Shown piece by piece: positions 1 through 37,488 of a stretch of 64,000 nt of DNA. Origin of the DNA: Steromphala cineraria. Lineage: Eukaryota > Mollusca > Gastropoda > Trochida > Trochidae. Every line of letters starts with the position of its first letter. The stretch's first letter is position 1. The stretch is taken from positions 78,683,060-78,747,059 of the forward strand of contig OU744721.1 of NCBI GenBank assembly GCA_916613615.1, given 5' to 3'. Position numbers and translations under genes: made by a program. The notes under the pieces were generated by a model. That model was not told the DNA's origin, searched no databases, and worked only from the letters and a program-made list of their open reading frames with translations.

Positions 1-183
1 TTATACCTTTGAAACTGTTTTGATAATCTTAATGACTTAAATATAAGTTTGATATCTGACAACATAGAATTTAATTAAGCAAGCGGATTAAAAATATAAA
101 TGCTTACTAAAAGTAAAATATTTATGTAAGGGTTTATTGTGATAATTAAGAAAGATTCACTCATCCAATGTTTCTATTTTCAG

Positions 184-11285
<11,102 letters not shown>

Positions 11286-11680
11286 ATGACATGATTTTAT
11301 ACAACATTCCGTGATTAATGTTTCAATTTGTAGCATAGTGGTAAAATTGAATGATTGTTTACATTTGTGACAAAGCTGTTCATTATTTATAAAGAGAGTA
11401 CGGTTTTGGATTCATTTGATGAGTGTTTTAAGAAAGTAAGTTATTCAGTGTTCAAAAACATTGACCAAAGAATAGTTAGAACGAATAGCTGGTGTTGTAG
11501 GGTGAATGAAATGTGTATTTTAATTGTGTAATTTGTATTTGTAATTGTGTGATGTAAGGTAAGAATGATAATCAGACCATCAGAGTAAAGGTCATTAAAA
11601 CGTAGTGTGGTGGTACCTGTATTAATGCCTATATGTTGTCTGTTGATGTGAAATAAATTGATTATCATATAAAACATCTC
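11286..11680 (+). terminator. 3'UTR and poly(A) signal of gene A
   Basis: A canonical AATAAA lies at 11652-11657, about 370 nt after the stop. It is the first such hexamer I find downstream of the stop. The cleavage point is not visible. Confidence 0.55.
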
Positions 11681-13995
11681 TGTCGTTTTATATAGAATGG
11701 TACTTTCGTGCAAACTGTTATTTGTTTAGCCAAAGATAAAACATACATGTGAACACTATTCAATGATAAAATAGTATTTAAAATGTTAGTTACAAAATTC
11801 GCCATTCACCCGTCATCATGCCATCGTAAAATAGAGTAAGGAAAGTTGAGAATACATTGGATATTCCCTTCCCCTAAGGAGATGATTTAATAATGTCTGT
11901 GTTCATTGGCATATAAACAGTTTGAAGTCAAATTGGTCACCTGCGTGAGCTTGAACATAGACCATCCATAAGCTTAAACTCTTTATGAAATCGTTTTAAC
12001 GCTGAGAGAAATGAATTATTATCTATTGTCATTGAAAAATACAAAAAGATCGCAAAACACTTTCTAGCAAAACAACAACCTTTTTCTTTCTGATGACCTT
12101 TATTCTGCCCACAATGGTACCGTATTACTGACATGTAGCGTTATTAACACAAATACATATGGAAAAGATCGAAGAATTTGTAAAATTATATTCAATGAAC
12201 TAATTTAAAGTAGGGTTTTGGATATTTTGGCTTATCTCAGCGCTTTTTTTAGAAGATGCACAATGATGCAAAAATATATTATGTAGACTAGTAAATTCAA
12301 AATGTAACATGTCATTCTCAACCATGCAGGTCTCGAAAAGACAAGTCCAAGAATGCAAAGTTTACATGTTCATCCTGTCACACCTCATTAACACCTGGAC
12401 ATGCTTCACGGCTCAACACCTGGGCCCCTTGTCAGCATAATAACTGCCCGCTCCAGCGACACTAATTAGCCCAAAGCACCCCTCATCTCCCGACAGGGTA
12501 GCTGTCTCTGTCTACCAGAAAGTTCTGATTGTTTTATTGTTTCATGGAGATCAGTCGGAAAATATACAGTTGTGAATAAAGATATTCAACAGAGAACACT
12601 GAGTGTAATCTTCATCATTGATGTTTTCAATTTCTGGGGACTTGTCTATCTATAGTATATTGACGTATGAATAAACACTCACTAGTTCATAGATCTGAAA
12701 TTTCTTCACACGTAATGGGCGTGGTCTACATTTCTGTTGAGCAGGTCCTGTCACTTCGCAGCTTAGTCAGATAGACTTATTGTAGTAAAACCGATACCTT
12801 TTTGGCCATTTTGAATTCTGAAAATGATGTTAAATATATACTTTGTCTTAGTACTGTCAGTGTTCCCATGTGAGTCAAAAAGTAAAACGAAAATTAATTT
12901 CCTTTGACGAGTTGACATGTAAACGGATGAACACACAAACATCATTTTAACAAGTAAATAATCCCTATTTGTAAACTAAACAGTGAATATGTCATATGTA
13001 GAATGTCACATTTTACATTCGTAAGTTAAAAATACCCATCATTATGTTTTTTTACGACAATAAATACTTTAAATAATAATTTAAGAATGCACAAGTTCAA
13101 ACAGCATTCAAACTTCACATGACATGAATAACACATGCAAAGTTGATATTGTGCAAAATCTGGAAATATTAAAAATAAACGCAAGCTTGGAGCATGGAAT
13201 AGCCATTGTTTCAATAAGTAACAAACAAGGGCGTGGCTACATGAAGAATATTGTCCAATGAAAGCATTTGCACATGTTTGTTCTACAATTGCTTCGCTTC
13301 AAACCGTATGTACATGTGCCTCAATACAGATTGTTATTTCGAGGTCAATCTATTTGCTAATATAAACATTTAATCTAGAGCCTGATTAAATGTTTATTCG
13401 CCTGAGGATCAAAACCGTAGTTAATTCTAGATTCTGCTTTTATTGACGATTGGTAAAGAGAGACTAAATTCATTTGATAACGATTACTAATTAACGATTA
13501 ATTACATCAAATTACATCACTGAATCGAATTAAAACAAGATAAGTAGCATGAGTACCTTGTTGTAATTAGCATGGTGTATGTTATGACAGAAGATCATTT
13601 CTGTGTAAACTTCTAACAACCCTTTATCTTAAAGATTTGTTTATTCACCAAACGTTTTATCAGCTTTTAAAACCGATCATTCATTCCTATCTAAACACAT
13701 TGATTACTGTCTTTTATGAACACTAAAAGACACATCTTGCATAGGATATATACTTTTTTTTGTTGATTATTGACAAATATGTTCAAAAACGACTGAATTG
13801 CAGTATAAGTAGAAGCGACGCACATACGCGGCTCTTGCTGTGAGGAACTTCTAATTAAGCAACGCATATATTGGCTTTCGCGAGAAGGATCACGTGAAAT
13901 TGCCACATATTTCGGCGGCAATGAGTTGATTAAACATTAAACATATATATAAATTAGAATATTGTTGTTTAGTTACACAGAAGGGAAATTGGGCA

Positions 13996-14415
13996 GTCTG
14001 ATTACAATCGGCCTATTTCGAAGAAATAAAAGTGTAAAGATATAAACTCTACAGAGAATCTAACTTTATATTTCGATAGGTTTCCTCTCCACTAGGTCCT
14101 ACCGAACTCCGTAGGTCGAATGTCCTTACGTTAACTCAGCTAACCAATCCCAAGCCGTCTACAAAAGACTTCGGTATCAAACTAGGGGCACGTAACTCCT
14201 GTTAACCATACTTTGAACATGATCACTGTTAGCGGTATTTTAGGCCTGACGATGTAATTGGTTGGCTAACGACTGGGTTGCAGATGCACTTAACTGGTTA
14301 AAAAACATGCGATGTACGATGGTGCGGTCAGACCTAATTTAGATGATTTCATATCTCTGTAGAGTTGACATTTTGAATATTGTATTCCTCGGAACTAGGC
14401 CGATTGTAATCAGAC
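13996..14415 (+). mobile_element. Inverted-repeat element (MITE-like) between genes A and B
   Basis: A 20-bp perfect terminal inverted repeat (GTCTGATTACAATCGGCCTA at 13996-14015, complement at 14396-14415) bounds a 420-bp block. A second inner pair, AACTCTACAGAGA at 14045-14057 and its complement at 14354-14366, keeps the same symmetry. No frame inside encodes a recognisable protein. Confidence 0.7.
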
Positions 14416-14696
14416 AGGAAAATTTAGCATCCTAATAATTATCGGGATGAATGAAATTTATTGACTATTTGAGATGGGAAAGTTGTGTTATAGAAGACCA
14501 AACAAACGTGTATGGTTGATATATATTATACAAGTAACAATCTATTCAAAACCGTTATAGCCTTACATCGTTTGAGTTCTGATATAGGTTTCTTTTGCAA
14601 AACATTTACCAGGTATGCATACAACTTTTAAAATTTTCCGGTTTTTCAAACGGTAAAAACTTTATTGAAATGTCAAGAATATTAAATAGTTAATGA

Positions 14697-14763
14697 CATG
14701 CATGGGATAATGGCAGGGACACTTTGCCCTAGACAAAGTGTCCCTGTCGTTATTCTATGCATG
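14697..14763 (+). repeat. Long hairpin, 30-bp arms, 7-nt loop
   Basis: Arms 14697-14726 and 14734-14763 are reverse complements with only a few mismatches around the loop CCCTAGA; the inner 14 bases (AGGGACACTTTG side) are perfect. It could be a miniature element or a structured non-coding site. Nothing links it to the neighbouring genes. Confidence 0.7.
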
Positions 14764-15730
14764 CCATAAACTATGCTAGTAACTTACATCTCACATCCAC
14801 AAAATTGATAGTTTTAAAATTTCAATTTTCAATAACCTTCCAAGGGCCCCTTCACCTTATGAATGAAATCTGTAGTACTATAAAGGGTGTAGGAGCCCGT
14901 GCTTCTTGCGTGTCAAAGCGCAAGGCACGAAGTAAATGTTTTGGGCTTGCAAAGTTCGTGCACTCCGTGAATATGAGCCTGCTTCAAGACAAAGTTCACA
15001 GGTTGTCCATTTCGTTTTTGATTTTGAAGGTCTAAGACGCGTTATTAGAGTCCCCATAGACAGTTGAGTTTTGACAGTGGTTTCTACTTAAGAAACGTTT
15101 CCCTTGGAATTCCAATAAAAAGGTACTTTAATCATTTCCATAACAAGTTTAGCCAACAATTGAAAGCTTATCTATGAAAATATTTACGTATCAGTATTAA
15201 ATCATTTTGGATAGTTCTAAACTCTCTTTTCCTAACATAACAAAAGTTTTCGTGCAACATAAATCACATATTGTTTATTTCTTGGGTTTGTTTTTTTCTA
15301 GTGCAAACTAAAGTCTACAGTGTTATTAGGTGATTTTAATATTTTGATTCAAGGAAAACGTGTAAGTATTATGATTGTTTTCAAGCTTGTTTTATTTGAT
15401 TATTTGAATACTTTCAGTTAACTTATATGTCTATGTTGTTGATTCATTGTTTTAAACCATGTTTAGGAAAGGTTTACAAAAGTGTCCTTGAATCAGATGT
15501 CCGGACTCTTTGGCCTAAGAGTTCCCGATATCGATTATGAACAGTGCACTTTTGTGACGTTACCCACGCAGGCTATGGCAGGTCAAAGTTATTCCGCTTC
15601 ATCAAAATCTGTACAACCCATGTAGTGTGCGGTCTGATGTTATTCCTCATGATATTATGACTGATCAACACTGAAACAATTATTTCAACATGACAGGACT
15701 TAGCATGACAGTCAACTGATTATAACTAAT

Positions 15731-15811
15731 CTCATCCGTAAAAAGAGGATGTTTGACATGATGCCTGCACCACTTCAATAGATTACGTCGATGACGATGA
15801 GTAAGATTTGA
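15731..15811 (-). pseudogene. Possible transposase fragment (Tc1/mariner-like)
   Basis: One minus-strand frame reads HRHRRNLLKWCRHH then HPLFTDE. This loosely resembles the pattern R..RL.WA..H followed by LFTDE around the second catalytic Asp in Tc1/mariner transposases. The spacing is shorter than usual and no other part of a transposase is visible. It is weak evidence and may be chance. Confidence 0.25.
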
Positions 15812-17142
15812 AAAAACTGCAGGTCTATCATCATCACCGAGTTCAAACGAAGGTTCTAATAATACACCTCCAAGTAAAGAATGGTTATTATTGCTATTGC
15901 GATATTTCAAATGTTATTACGTAAGCCGTATAATTTTTCATGAGCAGTGTTGTCAACTATTGGACGACCTGTCTACGACTGCCTGTTAACCTTGTCTGGC
16001 GGTAAAAAAAAATTAGAGGACTGCATCAGGGTTCGTTGACAATTAAACGCGATTGACCTTGGACCTGCTACAAGCAAACCCCTAGCTTAAATGCATCATG
16101 CACTTGAAAGTCGAGGCATATTGTCTTATCAAAGAGTCAGATTATGTTTGAATTAATCATTTGTATCTCTGTATTTGACTGTATCTCAGGCCTGTCATAC
16201 ATTTATTTTGATAATCGTTTATTCGTTTATGATTTGTTCAATATTAAGGCACTAAAACACTCATAGAGTTCATATTGTCTGTTTGGGCATATGAAGTCAT
16301 TTCAACTAACCTATATTTCAATGCACAGTATTTGAAAACCAATTTGATTCGGCGAATTGCCCCATTCATCACATATATCTGATTATTCATATGCTAAAAA
16401 TACCAATCATTTTCTTCCTTGTGAATTTTACAATTGCAAATATTTATGATTTAAAATTGCAATAACGATACTGCATGCATCGATTGAAATACGCCTTACA
16501 CATTTTTCAAACAGGCTTCTATTTTAGTAACATGAGAGCATCGCAACAGTGAAGGAGCTCTAGTCTTCTCGACAATCATTGTGTGGAAAGATCGAATGCT
16601 TAGTATGAAACAATGTCACGTACATGCTGAACCAATATTTTTTAAACTAAATTTCCAAACTTTTAACAGAGATGATGTCGGAGACACTACCTAATTTAGC
16701 TCTCTACTGCACAGTTATATAGTGATATCAATAATAGAAGGATAACCATGCTTCCATAAGGAAACAAACCTAGTGCTCTAGTTCGTGTTAAATATCGCGA
16801 ATATATTTCTTTAAAATGTTCATATGAAAATGACGCCATGTAGTTTTAACTCGACACGTGCTCCCTTTTCTTCCGGATACAGATACCCCTATTGAGTAAT
16901 GAGAAGTATCCCCCTCAGAAGAATAAATGCTGTGCATAAAACTAATATGTCGTCAAAATGCCGGTATGGCTTTGTTGGCATTTTTTTCCTCACTTTTGAA
17001 GAGTTCTGAGTCGAGCATATTAGAAACAGTAGGAGCTTTGGAAGGTTTATGTAAGAATGAAATGACAAAAGGTTTAATTCCACGAGCAGAGTCATAGTAA
17101 TATTCAGAAATATACAAAACAATCAGCTTGTAAGAAGAATAG

Positions 17143-17689
17143 TTTATTAAAACAGTTAAATACTAATAAATACATTTAATAATAAATACAATGAGACATT
17201 TATACCTTAAATAACATTTTACATGACCACTTAGAGGATATAAAACTATATACTTCAATTTGGAGTCAACTCTTCTAGGACATATCATCGTTTATTTTTG
17301 TGTGTTATCTATTCAAGCATAAAACCACAATAAATACTTATAGGCTCTTTTGAATTAAAACTAAACAACAATCAGCCCCTCAAAGCATCATTTCTGAGTC
17401 AATTAAAAGCAGTAATTAGTTCAAGAATAGATGATGACTATCGAATAAAGAAAACTATCGCATGAAAAAGACTAGAAAGTCAACTGCTTATAGGATCATT
17501 TATCATTGTCATAAAAGCAGCAGAACGCGTGAACCCTTAACGTATCAAGATTCCAAAATAGATTGAAACTACTGAATAAAGTAACTATCTTATGCAGATT
17601 AATAACGTATCAAATTAACCGGAAAGAAAACATTAAACATTTGCTGTTGTTTAAGAATCGAATCACATCCAATGAATATGAAGGAACTC
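17143..17689 (-). terminator. 3'UTR and candidate poly(A) signals of gene B
   Basis: On the minus strand AATAAA occurs at 17296-17291 and again at 17148-17143, about 400 and 545 nt after the stop. Either could be used; both are just hexamers in AT-rich DNA. Confidence 0.4.
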
Positions 17690-31170
<13,481 letters not shown>

Positions 31171-31567
31171 GGTTGTCCAAATAAATAGTTGATATCTTTA
31201 AATTCTGAAACTAGATGTTAAAAATGAAATGAATATTGAACTTTGGAATAAATCCTATGAAAAACAAGCTGGAATCCATTTCACAAAACGCATCTCGGAA
31301 TTAGGATCTTCACACATCAAAACTGTTTTCACAGATGAAAGAAGTATTTGAATAAACTAACAAAATGTAACTACAATCAGAGCGTCAGCTAAGAATTATC
31401 TACGATTAACAGTCACAAGACATAACAGAATATATGACCAAACAAAAGTATGTCTAATAATCTGATATTGATGCCCAATAATCCATTTAGTGTAAACTAA
31501 ATTCATTCACGATATCAATAAATCCTAATGAGTCTAACGTCCAGAACTTACGAACAGAGTTGATATG
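31171..31567 (-). other. 5'UTR of gene B: non-coding exon 1, intron, and UTR part of exon 2
   Basis: Exon 1 is inferred as about 31567-31552, ending at a GTAAGT donor. The intron runs to an AG acceptor at 31205-31206, leaving UTR 31204-31171 directly before the ATG. The start of exon 1 is estimated from TATA spacing only. Confidence 0.55.
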
Positions 31568-31589
31568 ATCACCACTGACAAGAATCGTC

Positions 31590-31597
31590 TATATATA
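31590..31597 (-). promoter_or_regulatory. TATA box of gene B
   Basis: On the minus strand the sequence reads GGTATATATAG. It lies just upstream of a short candidate exon with a good donor at 31551/31550. A CCAAT box (minus strand, 31639-31643) is about 42 bp further upstream, and a 9-bp inverted repeat built on GTTAC lies at 31676-31699. The same TATA-plus-mini-exon arrangement occurs at genes C and D. Transcription probably starts near 31567. Confidence 0.7.
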
Positions 31598-31699
31598 CCT
31601 CAAGGATACAAATCTTTGGTCCCAGAAGATCTCTTTTCATTGGACAATCGAAGACCGAGGAACCAATAGTTTTCGCCGTTACATGACGATATGTAACGG

Positions 31700-34600
31700 G
31701 TATCGCATAGCAGTAACTGCGGGGAGTCTCTGCGTGTTCTTAGGAGATCATTTGAACAATCTCTGCAGGATACGCATTAATGGTCATTGCCTTCGTAACT
31801 TCATCTTACAGATTGTATTACCATTTACCTGTGCAATATAGGTTACTTGACCGATAGTATTATCTTTTACTAACATCACCACTTTGTTTGTTCTGTGAGT
31901 GTATCAATTGCAAACAAAGCTGACCAATAAACTTCTTTGAAATTAACTAAGGTAGGATTTGAAAATATATATGTTCTTCGATTGATAACTTAAGTAAGTG
32001 GGCTTCTGTAGACATGTAATCATGTTTCAGTCGTATATATCAGTCAATATCTCGTATTCTATATGGCCAAATTTCTCGCTCCTGAGTCGAAATATCTTTA
32101 TTCTTCACTCATTGTTTGAAAATTTAAAGTTTCAATGACAGAGCAAGATATTATATCTGTAATCGAGTTATATTTTACTCATGCTTAATTCTAACGTTTT
32201 ACGTGAAAATATCATGCACGACTATTTTCATAGCAAAAGAAAGGAAATTAGGTAAGGTACCTCATAAGATGGCAATATTCAATTCAAATAAAAATATGTA
32301 ACAATTTAATCAGTTACATTCGAATTTGAATATGAATTTACTAGGTGAGACTATGTCGCCTCGACACCAAGTTATGTTTTTGCAATTATAAGATGTATAT
32401 ACGGCCCCATTGTAAATTGAATTAATTGAATAACGTGTATAGATTTAATCGATTGTAGTCGAATTTCCTAATTTATTGCTGTCAATGTGATATGCAATAA
32501 ACACGTGCCACCCCCTGTGATACCCGCCCAAAGAGCTCAAGACACGTGGCCGAGAATGAGATTAGCTCTAGTTGCATAACACTGACCGCTTAATGTATTC
32601 GTCTGGTGTTCAGGATACATGAAAATATGTACAGAAATAGATAATTGCTTCTGTATTGGTAATATTACAGAGGCGGACATTTTATAAGTATGGATAGAGT
32701 GACCATCAGTGATCTTACCTTTGAAATTACACAAACCTCTACGGAATGCTTATTGTGTACCTTGTGTTGTTTTTAAATATCAATATATATCAGTATATCT
32801 GTACCTCCAATATTTCTTTCGTGTCAGGCTAAGAACTGTTCAGTTCCAAATGAGATACTGAGTATAAGCACATTAAAAATGACCAAAAAAATTAAAATAT
32901 GACATCAAATCCTCAGTATTTATAATTGTTTTCAAGTATTTCATAAAATATTTAAAAGCGTTCCAGAGGAATCAATATGCAGAATAAATAAGAAATAATT
33001 GAAAATTTTTTTTTTCCAAACATTTATTCAAAATTAATTCAATATAAGTTTATAATAGCTTCCAAATCTCTCTGTTTCTCCTGCCTCCTTTTTACCTCGC
33101 CCTTTCTCCTTTCTTTAACGCGTTCTCTCTCCATCTCTTTCTATACCTTTAGATTTAGATATGCATTTCAACATTTATTTCAAATGTTAACACAGAAACC
33201 ATATATGTGTATATGCAATATGAAACTTTACTTGTATATTTTAGTTTATTAGTATCAAGTGGCCGGGCAATGTTTTAAATTGTATGTTTCATTGTCTTAG
33301 TATACATGCATCGCTTGACACTTATATAATTTATTTTTCCTCTATCGTCTTCTTCTGTATCTAGTGCCTATGTCCCTACTTTTCTATTACGTTCGTCTTT
33401 CTCTCCCTATCTATAGCTCTCTCCCTCTCACTCCCCATTCTCTAATTACGTTCTGTCTCACTTTGAGAATAACAGGTAATTTAATCATTGCAATAGTTTT
33501 GCAATACACCACCTTTGACAGATTTGCAAGGTTGCGTGTCCCTCCTATTTGCGTATTAGCGTTCTCATGCAACATTTACACCACATTCACATTAATCATT
33601 TATTGGGTAGTATTTAATGAGTTACTTAGTTTATCTTATTGATAAAATTATATTTTGATACAATAATCTAAATATATATGCAATGTTCTATTGAATTATA
33701 ATATGGCTGCTTCTAAACATTTCAGTTTAACACGAAACTTGTTAATGTATAGTTTATCAACATTTTACTGATGAAATAACGCGCTTACATGTAATCAATA
33801 ACGGTATTATTTAGTATAAATTTCTGTAACCTGTATTCCACTAGTATTTGATCGGGTTTGTCAGTAACATCTCGTACATGATGAGCCTCCTAGTTAACGA
33901 AATACTCAATATATCTTTGAAGGTGAATATCATCCGAAAGTTGACTTAATGTGTCAAATTCCTCGTTTTTATTGACGTGCTTTATCACTTTTTAAATGTA
34001 GCGATGCTCTCTAAGAGTTGAAGGGATAGACTGCCATTTCATTCGGTAGTATTGTAAAAGCGTCATGTTAATCGTGGTCGGAGCGTGAGGGTGAATTTGA
34101 TTGGTCTATCATATATCATAAAATGAAAACCGACATTGACAAACAATCACAAAACCCTTACATATGCCTCCTTTTTACAAATATACGATAAATAAAAGAA
34201 GTGTCATACACATATACGAGTACAATAGAGAGCAAGATACAGATGTATTATTATTAAATTAATTATTTATGTGCATGCCCGTAGTCGAACAGGCTTAGAC
34301 TTTGCTTCCTGATTAGCGACGTTTCGGTATATATTCTCAAACAGAAAAAGGTGGTCATCCACAGAATTTTCTTGTCTCACTAACGCAACTAAATTTAAGA
34401 ATGTCGTCTAACAGTGAATATATCAAATCAACGATGCACTTAAACTAAATTCGCTAACAAAAAATAACCAAAGATAAACGTGCACAATTAATGCATATTC
34501 AAACAATACACAAACAATTCAAAAACGCAATACAGGAAAACCACTAAATCAGCTGAATCAACATCCGGGTATCCAGTCAATCAAATATATTTTGGTTTCA

Positions 34601-37000
34601 ATAACCTATTGTTACTTGTGAGTCGACCAATTCAGACATCAAGCAAGGGGGTACTCGACTTAACTGTATCATAGATTGGAGTCAGATTGACGATACACAA
34701 GATAATTAGCGTGACCGGTAGAGGTGACAATACACAGAAGGCAATTAGCACTACAGTGACATTTAATTACTCTATTACTGCTAGAAGCTTCCCAAGCTTC
34801 TTTTATTTCCAATCCCTGCTTATATTCGAGTTGATTTGAAAGCCAGATTCTTCTGAAGTGTCTATTTCTGTCAAATAAATTGAATGATATTATTTTTTCA
34901 CTTTATGTTAGAGTTTGACCGGTAATTTTGGCAGTAGAGTAAGTTTCACAGTGTACTGAGACACAGTGTCAGGAGAAATCATGAAAAAACCTCCGGTTGT
35001 AACCAGCTGGGTCTCAAACACAATAGGTATTTCATTGGTTGTCACTTTCCTTTCCATGGATATTTCACTTGGACGACGCACATGCTTTTAACTTTTTGTA
35101 TTGAAAATAATAATGGCGTATAATAGGCTCAAGTTCTTCTTCTTATTTCTTCTTCCCTTTCTTCGTTTCCTGTCCATGCCGATGGAGTCTTCATGACTAT
35201 TCTATTTTCCTCAATCTTGTTAAAGTATCTATTTGCTACACTACGCTATAACCTCTGCAACGTGTAGCGAAGAAAATTATGAATTTGATTTAATGAGATT
35301 GTATTTTCCTGATCTTCTGGGACTCTTCTGAAAGTCGAGTGTCTGCCAGAACGCAGCAAGCATTCGCCAAAATGAATTAGAACAGTCGTTATTTAGCTCT
35401 CATGCTTTCTTCAGATAACATGGTGTTTCATGCTGCTCCATAAGGATTGTTTGCAATATGCCCTTTTTAAAGAAGCAGAATACATACTCGAACACATATC
35501 CAGGGAAGTTAGAAGTGCTTTCAAATGTCGATTAAACCATGTAATGTCCTTTTAAATCGCCGATAAAGAGGATTGAATTTATTTTATGATTTTCTGCTCG
35601 TTTACATTTATATATTGGTGTATTATCAACTTTCGTATTTTTTTCTTAAAACTTAATACTGGTAATTTGAAGAGAATTTATTGGTAATAAACTTATCATA
35701 TTTCCCTCCCATAATACCTGTGGAGAGCTTCGTGTATATTGCTGTTTATCTCTCCATATAGAGTTTGCAGTCACTAACAGGATGTTTAGTGATATGGAAT
35801 TGTCTATTCAATCAACAAGGCGATTGAGTGTGGGTTCAGCAATATGCCTTGATTGATTGGATAATCCCAGCAATTAGGGTTTAGATTAGTTATTTGTAAT
35901 CGTCCTGTTGAATGTCCTGACTCTTGAAGCTGTTTGGTAATAACTTAGAGTCCTACTAATTGACCTTCAGTAGTTAAAACTACATAATAAGTAGCATAAA
36001 CGTTTTTAGGCATGAAAACTACATTCTGAGGGAAATGACTTTAAGAACCAAAAATGTCTTAATATGCAATTGACATTAACGCATCTTCAAAGAGGGTTGT
36101 ATTTCATTAAGGTCTACGAAGAAATCTTATTACGGTTCAGTAGAAAAAATGATGATAAACTTAAACGACCCCATTCTTTTTCTTTAAAAACCCCCGCAAA
36201 ATGCAGAAGTGAGTAATAAGAAGTTGAAAGTGATTAGAATATGAAAAAGACAAACTCCATTTTCTTAAATTTCTTAGTAACGGTGTTAAAATACCATAAC
36301 CAGATCAATTAACAATCAATTATTTATTATTAACTTGTATAAAGACCAAAGTGACTTTTAGCACGAAGTATAAGGTTGATAAATTGAAGTCTCTCCTTTT
36401 TTTTAGTATCGATAGTTATTGTATATATTGTTAAAATGTTACGAGTTTTAGATCCGCTAGGGTGTTTTTGTTTCCTTCATGCACTTCTCTCAAATGTTTT
36501 AGACTGTATGTAACGACATGTGTTTCAAATAGCAAAGTCTACATTTACACGGAATGAAATTTAGAAGCATTGATAATAAGAGCAATATTACCAATTTCGT
36601 TAGTTTACGAAACTAACAATTATAAATTTGTTCATACTGTTTAAATTTGGGAAAGTGACAAGTCCCAACACTGGATGTATTTTGTTTGCATTTCTAAAAA
36701 CTTGTGAAAGCATATTGATAAATGTACATGTACGCTTATGTTAGCCCGTAGCAATTGAGTTTGTGATGATGTACAACTAAGTATTTTGAATGGATGCCTA
36801 TGGAATATATAGATTGAATGTAATAAGAAGATCATGACATGCACTTTGATAGTTACATGAATTGGTAGGAAATGAAATTCCTCACAATATGTCTGCAATA
36901 GATTGTCAAAGGTAATATCTTTCTTTGAAACTATATATGTATCAGATGAACTGTTTTAAGTCGATCCGTGACAGAATCACTGATTGAAGACTTTGGTAAT
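31700..37000. other. Intergenic region between gene B promoter and gene C 3' end
   Basis: About 5.3 kb, AT-rich. It has low-complexity CT runs and short palindromes (such as AGAAGCTT-CCC-AAGCTTCT near 34783). No open frame looks coding. Enhancers of gene B may lie here, but nothing in the sequence proves it. Confidence 0.6.
33063..33450 (+). repeat. Pyrimidine-rich low-complexity stretches
   Basis: Two CT-rich runs (about 33063-33150 and 33345-33450) with repeated TCTCTC/TTTCTC. No gene signal. Confidence 0.6.
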
Positions 37001-37069
37001 GCTTTACTCGTTCAGCTTTGAATCCCCTTTGTTTTTATCAAAACAAACATAATTTGAGTTTTGATGTTT

Positions 37070-37488
37070 TTTATTGACACACAAAGACATCGTACTAGTC
37101 ACCAAACACCACAGAATAAATAGAGATAACTTAAAAGCAATTCAGCATATTTTATATATTACTTTTGCTGATGATCTTGTATATTTCAATCATAATAAGA
37201 TCAATCAAAATATTCAGTGCTACTTAATGTCTACTTGTACTGCAAAGATTTGTAACACTCATTCAACACGGCCGTTCATACCCGTTTGCATTCAAAATTG
37301 AACAAACATCGTTCACTCAATGAAACGTTCAAATAGGGAAAAACGAAAGAAAACGGGTAACTTATGTACATGTAATGAATTCTAAATCAATAGCAGTAGC
37401 AAGTATTACAAATATATTAATTCTGAGTCGTTTTCAACATTTTTGAAATATATTATTTTTGAAAGTTTCTATTCAGACAAGAAATCTC
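37070..37488 (-). terminator. 3'UTR and candidate poly(A) signal of gene C
   Basis: The first minus-strand AATAAA after the stop codon is at 37075-37070, about 415 nt downstream. Confidence 0.4.

Larger units (their letters stand above)
11706..17100. other. Intergenic region between the 3' ends of A and B
   Basis: About 5.4 kb, AT-rich. It holds the inverted-repeat element at 13996-14415, the hairpin at 14697-14763, a small hairpin at 14898-14929 and the doubtful transposase fragment. A less AT-rich patch at about 12340-12520 stands out. I see no gene or tRNA. Confidence 0.6.

Noticed and set aside
14757..15035. Small intergenic open frame of 92 codons
   Set aside because: No recognisable domain, low-complexity composition, overlaps a hairpin and has no splice or promoter context.
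33364..33642. 92-codon frame rich in Leu/Phe
   Set aside because: It lies in CT-rich low-complexity DNA, which naturally gives hydrophobic translations.
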